A stretch of 64,000 bases of DNA. Origin: Fimenecus sp052273625 (lineage in GTDB: Bacteria > Bacillota > Clostridia > Oscillospirales > Acutalibacteraceae). Position numbers and translations under genes: made by a program. The stretch covers positions 1-64,000 of the forward strand of contig DAVZHW010000006.1 of assembly GCA_052273625.1 (NCBI GenBank), written 5' to 3'. Positions 59,651-64,000 of the stretch are shown in pieces (within the stretch, counting starts at the first letter, position 1; each line of letters begins with the position of its first letter). The notes under the pieces were generated by a model. That model saw nothing but the letters and a program-made list of their open reading frames with translations. It had not been told where the DNA came from and ran no database searches.

Positions 59651-60478
59651 TTAAAATTCCCCCTCGTAATAATTTTGCTCGTTATACGCCTTGTAAGCCG
59701 TGTTTTGTTTTGGGCTGCTATAACTCTGAACGCTTTTCATTTTTTGAAGAATTTTTTCATAGTTGCGGATGAATATTTCCGTAGTTTTTACTACGTTTTT
59801 CCAGAAATTATCCTGAATAACAAAGTTATAGACGCTTTTTGCTTCCTGGACAGAACGTTCCGATTTTTTAAGAAACAAAACCAAATCTTTCGTTCTGTTT
59901 CTTAAATAAAGTTCAGAACGAGAATATTTAGGGTCATTATTTTTGTTTATCATAAAAATCGTATTAACGATTTCTTTACAGGCGAAAATAGTTTCTTGAG
60001 GCTCATCTTTTAAGAGTTCATCAATTTCTTCGTTTTTTAACAATGTGCCAATTCTTTTTGAAGCTCCGGTTTTTCTTGTTTTTTTTGCAACAGGTTCAGA
60101 CTTTGCAACAGGTTTAGATTTTTCAACAGGTTCAGAAGTTTTCTGTGATACGTTTTCTTGAGGCTGTTCTGCTCCATTTTCTGATATTTCGTATCTTATT
60201 CCTGCAAAAGAACCGTTTTCATTTCTCTCTTTTGAAATTTTGATATATCCTTCTTTTTCGAGTTCTTTTATCGCAGAACGGAGAATTGTCATTCCGTCCG
60301 TAGAATGTTTTGAAATTTCTTCAAGGTTTATCGTTTCATCAGAAGAAAGAGAAAGAATGTAGGTAAACACACCTTTTGCATCCCAGCTTAATCTGGGATT
60401 TTTTACATAGCCATTATGAATAACCGTGTAATTTGCTTTTTTTTCATTTTTTATAAAAATAACTTCATCTGAACCCAT
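59651..60478 (-). CDS. Phage replication initiator / replisome organiser
   Basis: The 275-residue protein has an N-terminal winged helix (FTYILSLSSDETINLEEISK, then RSAIKELEKEGYIKISKER) typical of phage replisome organisers. A low-complexity lysine/proline linker with repeated 'EPVAKSEPV' (about 110-140) precedes a DnaD-like helical domain. It probably binds the origin and recruits the DnaC-like loader. Confidence 0.8.
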   Translation of the reverse strand: MGSDEVIFIKNEKKANYTVIHNGYVKNPRLSWDAKGVFTYILSLSSDETINLEEISKHSTDGMTILRSAIKELEKEGYIKISKERNENGSFAGIRYEISENGAEQPQENVSQKTSEPVEKSKPVAKSEPVAKKTRKTGASKRIGTLLKNEEIDELLKDEPQETIFACKEIVNTIFMINKNNDPKYSRSELYLRNRTKDLVLFLKKSERSVQEAKSVYNFVIQDNFWKNVVKTTEIFIRNYEKILQKMKSVQSYSSPKQNTAYKAYNEQNYYEGEF

Positions 60479-60512
60479 AAAAATCTCCTCAGCACATTTG
60501 TTTTTTTTTTAA

Positions 60513-60719
60513 TCAAACCACCTGCATAAGTTCTTCAACCGAATAGAACTTGATGCTTTCCCTTATTTCCTCCGCCTTTAATTTCCATATTTTTTTCATA
60601 TCAGAACTGCACCTTTCTGCCGCGTCCAGACAATTGTCTATTTTTTTCACCAAGACATCATAAAAAGTCTCCTCAAAGCATTCCTCTGGAATATTTTCTT
60701 CTGCAATAATTCTTACCAT
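60513..60719 (-). CDS. Hypothetical helical protein, 68 aa
   Basis: The protein is acidic, with one conserved-looking motif, NCLDAAERCSSDMKKIWKL. It overlaps the excisionase-like gene by seven bases. No family is recognised. Confidence 0.6.
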   Translation of the reverse strand: MVRIIAEENIPEECFEETFYDVLVKKIDNCLDAAERCSSDMKKIWKLKAEEIRESIKFYSVEELMQVV

Positions 60720-60949
60720 TTCTGTCCTCCCATAGATTTTCTTATCTCTATTTGTTTTATAAGCCAGTCAAGAATTACATCTGACTGGAACTCTCCACCC
60801 ATTAAAGCCAGAAGCTCACTTTTGTTGTAACGAACAATATTGCCTATCTTATGCGACGGCAATTGATTTGTTACGGTCAGCGTTCTTACTGTCTGCTCCG
60901 ATATTTGAAGCATTTTTGCCACATCTTGCACTGTTAAAATCTCGTTCAT
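60713..60949 (-). CDS. Excisionase-like HTH_17 protein, 78 aa
   Basis: LTVQDVAKMLQISEQTVRTL followed by LPSHKIGNIVRYNKSELL is the MerR-like winged HTH of small excisionases and regulators. It is the first gene of the leftward replication operon and faces away from the integrase. It may act as Xis or as early regulator. Confidence 0.8.
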   Translation of the reverse strand: MNEILTVQDVAKMLQISEQTVRTLTVTNQLPSHKIGNIVRYNKSELLALMGGEFQSDVILDWLIKQIEIRKSMGGQKW

Positions 60950-61040
60950 AAAAAACCTCGTTTCTTTAGGCTAAACGTTTTTTCATTCTTTTGGACGGGA
61001 TAATAACAGGACAAAACCTGTATTTTTCGCTTTAACAAAA

Positions 61041-61123
61041 AAAACTAACCAAAGGTACTCGGCTCACGACTTCCGATATGTCGCCACAGATAAAAGCAAC
61101 ATAAAATACCTTTGATTAGTTTT
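61041..61123 (-). terminator. Long leader hairpin upstream of the leftward operon
   Basis: Arms 61041-61057 and 61107-61123 pair over 17 positions. The single non-Watson-Crick position is a U-G wobble on the minus strand but a C-A mismatch on the plus strand, so the leftward RNA is the intended one. A U-tract follows on the minus side. The ~50-base loop contains GCGAC/GTCGT pairing. It would end or attenuate early transcription. Confidence 0.65.
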
Positions 61124-61378
61124 TCTTTTTTTTATCTGTTCTTTTTTTTTATTTTCAGCTCGTGATTTTCTGAAAATATTTTTTTATAAAAAAGAGTTAT
61201 AACCTCCTGAAAATCTTATTTTTTTTTACCGTTTACCGAACTTAAAAACATAAAGGCTGTTAGTAAGGCAAATATTGGTATTAGTCATACTGCAAACAAC
61301 TTTTGAAACAAAATTACAAAGAAAAGGAGGTAGAAGAGGGGGATAAAAAAGCCCAAGTGTACAAAAAAGTGCACAAGC

Positions 61379-61421
61379 AAAATATTAAGAAACGTGCTTG
61401 TATATCATTTCTTAATATTTT
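61379..61421. promoter_or_regulatory. 14-bp perfect inverted repeat
   Basis: AAAATATTAAGAAA (61379-61392) and its reverse complement (61408-61421) surround 15 bases. Operator, terminator or integrase arm site are all possible. Confidence 0.5.
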
Positions 61422-61514
61422 ATCCTATAACCCATATCATTTAAAAATATACGGTTATAAGGGCTTTGTTTTTTCATCCCGACAACAGCAGTTCAATTCT
61501 GCTAGGAGATGTAC

Positions 61515-61545
61515 CTCTAACTTCTTCTCGTATAAGAAGTTAGAG
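61515..61545 (+). terminator. 12-bp hairpin before integrase
   Basis: CTCTAACTTCTT (61515-61526) pairs with 61534-61545, followed by a T-rich stretch, 70 bases before the integrase start. Confidence 0.55.
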
Positions 61546-61614
61546 AACTTTTCTTTATATTTGTCAAAAATGTTTGGTCAACATTTAGTATATATCCCTC
61601 TCTAAAAAAAAGCA

Positions 61615-62736
61615 ATGCATGGAGCGTATTTTCTTTATAAAAGAAATTTCAAATCAGGAATAATTTGGTATTACAGGGCTTATAAGCCGGACGGAACTCT
61701 TGCTACAGGTAAAAGCACTGGATGTCATTCAAAAATGAAAGCAAGAGCTTTTTGCGATGATTTGTTACAAAAAGGGATTCTTTACGGTGGCTCTAATCTT
61801 CTTTTCGGTTATTACGCCAATAAATGGTTTGACGACGGTTCTCCTTGGTTGGAAGATAAAATGAGCGAGGGAACACCTGAAAGACCGGCACTGTCATTAT
61901 CAACGATAATTCAATATAGACAAACACTTGCAAAGCATATTCTTCCGTTCTTCGCAAAGTATAAACTCTGCGATATAAAACCTAGCAATGTAAAGCATTT
62001 TAGAACGGAGCTTATTCAGTCTAAAGGATTGTCAAGAAAGACTGTTAATAACATCGTCGGGGTGTTACGAATTATCACAGATTATGCCTTAGCGGATAAC
62101 ATTCTTATGTTCGACCCATTAAGGGGAATAAGACCGTTAAAATCAGACGCTGATACCAGAGATGGCTTTACTTACGATGAAGCTGTAAAGATATTTAACT
62201 CTGAATGGGAATCGCCTGTATTCAAGTTAATCAGCATTACGGCAGCTGTAACAGGAATGAGAATAAGCGAAATCTTCGCTATAAGCAAAAAGACTTTGAC
62301 AGAGAAATACATTGATGTAAGCAAACAGATTTACAGAGGCGTTCTGTGTCCTTGTAAGACTAAAGAAAAAAGAAAAGTTCCAATTCCTAAAAAACTTTAT
62401 ACAGCTCTGAAAAACGAATTAAACAGAACTAGTGAAGAATTCTGTTTTGGAAAAGTGTCAGGAACAGTAGTAATGCGACAGTTGAAGAAAGTTTTAAATA
62501 ATTTAGGAATGGAAGAAGAACGTAAGCAAAGAGGGCTTTGTACTCATTCTTGGAGACATTTCTTTAACACTTATCTTTTGGCGAACAATGTAACTGAAAT
62601 AAAAGTAAAGGCAGTTATGGGTCATTCTTCCGGAAAAGGAAGTATGACTGAACGTTATACAAACTGGAAACCAGATATGTTTCCAGAAGTTTATTCTTTA
62701 CAGGAAAAACTTGTAGATGTTTTTATGAAGGAGTAG
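61615..62736 (+). CDS. int: Tyrosine integrase
   Basis: The 373-residue site-specific recombinase inserts and excises the phage. Its C-terminal catalytic domain has R216 (TGMRISE), H311 and R314 (HSWRHFFNT), H337 (GHSS) and nucleophile Y348 (TERYTNW). A SAM-like core-binding domain spans about 90-165, and the N-terminus is an AP2-like arm-binding segment. No good ribosome binding site precedes the ATG at 61615, so expression is probably low. Confidence 0.92.
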   Translation: MHGAYFLYKRNFKSGIIWYYRAYKPDGTLATGKSTGCHSKMKARAFCDDLLQKGILYGGSNLLFGYYANKWFDDGSPWLEDKMSEGTPERPALSLSTIIQYRQTLAKHILPFFAKYKLCDIKPSNVKHFRTELIQSKGLSRKTVNNIVGVLRIITDYALADNILMFDPLRGIRPLKSDADTRDGFTYDEAVKIFNSEWESPVFKLISITAAVTGMRISEIFAISKKTLTEKYIDVSKQIYRGVLCPCKTKEKRKVPIPKKLYTALKNELNRTSEEFCFGKVSGTVVMRQLKKVLNNLGMEEERKQRGLCTHSWRHFFNTYLLANNVTEIKVKAVMGHSSGKGSMTERYTNWKPDMFPEVYSLQEKLVDVFMKE

Positions 62737-62739
62737 GAA

Positions 62740-63111
62740 ATGGAAGAATTGCCAGAAACATCGGTATTAGACAGAATATTTTATTTAATAAAGAAACAGC
62801 GTCTTACTAATAAGCAAGTTGCTATTGATTTAGGGTTATCTCCTTCTTATTTTGCAGAAAGAAAATATCAGAATAGAGAACCTTCAAATAAAGTGTGCAG
62901 ACAAATTGCAGATTACTTTGGGGTATCAATATCCTGGATATTAACAGGCAAGGAAGATAAGAATTTTTTATCTAAAGATATGTATGTTCTAATGAAAGAG
63001 ATAGAAGCACTATCAGAAGATAAAAGAGAATTTGTAATAGATACTATTTCTTCTCTTCTCTTTGATTTAAAGAATTATTTAGTCTTTGCAAATTGCGAAC
63101 GTAGTGAGTAA
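62740..63111 (+). CDS. XRE-family phage repressor, 123 aa
   Basis: The helix-turn-helix spans about residues 9-66 (LTNKQVAIDLGLSPSYFAERK, then VCRQIADYFGVSISWIL). The C-terminal helix (about 80-115) likely dimerises. There is no LexA-like protease domain. It is in the same transcript as integrase, three bases downstream, with GGAGTAGG before the ATG. It is the best candidate for the lysogenic repressor. Confidence 0.8.
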   Translation: MEELPETSVLDRIFYLIKKQRLTNKQVAIDLGLSPSYFAERKYQNREPSNKVCRQIADYFGVSISWILTGKEDKNFLSKDMYVLMKEIEALSEDKREFVIDTISSLLFDLKNYLVFANCERSE

Positions 63112-63116
63112 TTTGC

Positions 63117-63142
63117 GTCTTATAAACGTTAGTTTATAAGAC
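63117..63142 (+). terminator. Hairpin after the repressor gene
   Basis: GTCTTATAAAC and GTTTATAAGAC form an 11-bp perfect stem with a 4-base loop, four bases past the stop codon. No classical U-run follows. Confidence 0.6.
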
Positions 63143-63615
63143 CTACATAACGTAAATTTTTAAAGAAAGAGAGATAGGAGAAGGCTTTGCTTCTTTGGAA
63201 AAGAAGACAGTTTGCCTTAAACCTGGAAGGAGTCGAGGTAAGTTGTATCTTAAGATAACAAAGCAATTTGTATAAGACAATCTCAGCACTCGCTAACGCT
63301 CGTGGCAACACTAAAGTGTTGCGTAGAGTTTTGATATATTAGAGAGTGGGATGTTAGGTTGACAGGATTTAATGTTTTTCAGGAAGGGGGTCTGGGGGAA
63401 ACCCCTTTTTATATATAAGGCAAAAATAAAAATCGTGTCAACTACTACATATGTATCGCTAATCCGTTTGTTAGTAAGTATTTCTTTATAAAACATACAA
63501 ATAACAAAAATATAATTATTTGTTATCAAGTATTTTTTTTATTTTTTTTCTTCTTTTTCCTGTTTTTTCTCTTTTTTTTGGTTTTTTGAAACATTTTTGT
63601 ACATAAAAAATCTCA
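63143..63615. other. Gene-free region with hairpins
   Basis: No credible coding frame. A GGCAACACT/AGTGTTGC hairpin lies near 63304-63320 and a GGGG-AAA-CCCC stem with T5 at 63395-63410. ATAACAA/TTGTTAT can pair near 63490-63525. This is the most likely place for the right phage boundary, but no duplicated att core was found. Confidence 0.5.
63395..63410 (+). terminator. Short GC-rich terminator
   Basis: GGGG-AAA-CCCC followed by five T. Confidence 0.55.
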
Positions 63616-63690
63616 CCGTATGCAGAAAACCCGCATGCGGAAAAACCGTATGTGGAAAAACCGCATGCGGAAAACCTGATTGTGGAAGGT
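63616..63690. repeat. Five 15-bp tandem repeats with palindromic core
   Basis: The unit CCGCATGCGGAAAAA repeats at exact 15-bp period from 63616, 63631, 63646, 63661 and 63676; the first and last are diverged. The core CCGCATGCGG is a perfect palindrome. The array lies about 20 bp before a TTGACA and could be regulator-binding sites. Confidence 0.85.
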
Positions 63691-63708
63691 TTTTTTACGG
63701 AATTTAGG

Positions 63709-63758
63709 TTGACAATCCGTATTAGTAGAACAGATTTATAAAATAAGTTATATTAGTG
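63709..63758 (+). promoter_or_regulatory. Promoter-like region with two TATTAGTR half-sites
   Basis: TTGACA is at 63709-63714, but no well-placed -10 is seen. TATTAGTA at 63720-63727 and TATTAGTG at 63751-63758 are direct repeats of the half-site found in the three inverted elements of the leftward arm. Confidence 0.5.
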
Positions 63759-63761
63759 AAT

Positions 63762-64000
63762 ATGATAATACGACAAGAAGAAAATAGTCCTGTTTCAGAC
63801 TTATTTTACGGACTGCACGTCTATGATGCTTTAAATTTAATCAAAACGTGTTCCGATACTCTCTGTGCTGATACAGAGCTTTTGAAAGAAGCCTGTCTGG
63901 AAACTCAGAATATCCTAAAAGATTATCTAAAGAAAATTGAGGAGCTAGAGCGTAAAACAGAGAAACAGAACGCTCGTGAAAAAGTCCTTGAAAAACTCCA
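63762..64000 (+). CDS. Partial hypothetical protein, runs off the window
   Basis: ATG at 63762 opens a frame that is uninterrupted to the edge (79 codons seen). The translation is helical and charged (ELLKEACLETQNILKDYLKK), without a recognised domain. No ribosome binding site is visible. Shared TATTAGTR half-sites upstream suggest it is under phage control. Confidence 0.6.
   Translation, partial: MIIRQEENSPVSDLFYGLHVYDALNLIKTCSDTLCADTELLKEACLETQNILKDYLKKIEELERKTEKQNAREKVLEKL

Larger units (their letters stand above)
61124..61614. other. Intergenic control region of integrase and early operon
   Basis: The region contains hairpins at 61152-61176 (TTTTCAG/CTGAAAA), 61379-61421 (14-bp perfect) and 61515-61545 (12-bp perfect), plus a single TATTAGTC at 61279. 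Leftward promoters may lie near 61270-61310. An open frame at 61303-61605 starts with TTG and spans two hairpins, so I do not call it. A T-arm-like AGCAG-TTCAATT-CTGCT occurs near 61490. Confidence 0.5.

Noticed and set aside
61470..61515. 3' part of a tRNA as attachment core
   Set aside because: A T-arm-like AGCAG-TTCAATT-CTGCT is followed by AGGAGAT, which would require an unlikely 5' end, and no matching acceptor, D-arm or second copy was found in the window.
61303..61605. 100-codon open frame before integrase
   Set aside because: TTG start without fitting ribosome binding site; it runs through two perfect hairpins and has low-complexity, basic composition.

Overview
The window is almost entirely one temperate siphophage-type genome, running from about 1.8 kb to at least 63.1 kb in AT-rich DNA. 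The overlapping i-spanin/o-spanin lipoprotein pair implies a diderm (Gram-negative-type) host. The gene style would fit a gut or oral anaerobe such as a Treponema-like spirochaete, but nothing here proves the host. Neither attachment site could be identified, so the phage/host borders are unresolved.

Layout. (1) 1-1.2 kb: tandem repeats and two small leftward genes, each with its own hairpin leader and terminator, possibly flanking or accessory DNA. (2) 1.2-3.85 kb: gene-poor DNA with hairpins and an array of six ~22-bp direct repeats, then three related genes with 3, 2 and 1 XRE-like helix-turn-helix modules, then a likely leftward small RNA. (3) 3.9-31.7 kb, rightward late operon: small and large terminase, DUF4055-type portal, Mu F/SPP1 gp7-like protein, scaffold, P22-like coat, connector proteins, tail tube, tail chaperones expressed through a textbook -1 frameshift signal, a 1665-residue tape measure, tail-tip proteins, NlpC/P60 peptidase, a 2527-residue J-like hub and tail fibres. 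(4) 31.7-35.0 kb: a cassette directly after the tail-fibre genes coding for a radical SAM enzyme, a P-loop protein, a GT32-type glycosyltransferase and an asparagine-synthetase-like PP-loop protein. The last has a run of nine G in its coding frame, so that gain or loss of one G truncates it. I consider this phase-variable modification cassette the most novel system in the window. (5) 35.0-41.4 kb: small late proteins, two leftward accessory genes with their own XRE regulator, and the lysis module (LD-transpeptidase/DUF5675-like lysin candidate, holin-like protein, overlapping spanins, HNH protein, XhlA-like protein). (6) 61-41.4 kb, leftward: excisionase-like gene, replication initiator, DnaC-like loader, DnaB helicase, a tRNA-Ile(UAU), then many small accessory genes including two methyltransferases, a frameshifted Dam gene, two anti-repressors, HicA/HicB, ASCH and DUF4406 proteins, a ThyX-like protein and a PAPS-reductase-family enzyme with a structured leader. 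(7) 61.6-63.1 kb: tyrosine integrase and an XRE repressor, then a repeat-rich region leading to a gene that runs off the right edge.

How it works together. The right-hand integrase/repressor pair controls lysogeny. The leftward arm carries replication and early accessory functions and contains three copies of one regulatory element (TATTAGTR, 31 bp, TACTAATA), suggesting several co-regulated internal promoters. The rightward arm packages DNA, builds the virion and lyses the cell. The multi-HTH genes and the small RNA sit immediately upstream of the terminase and are good candidates for the early/late switch.
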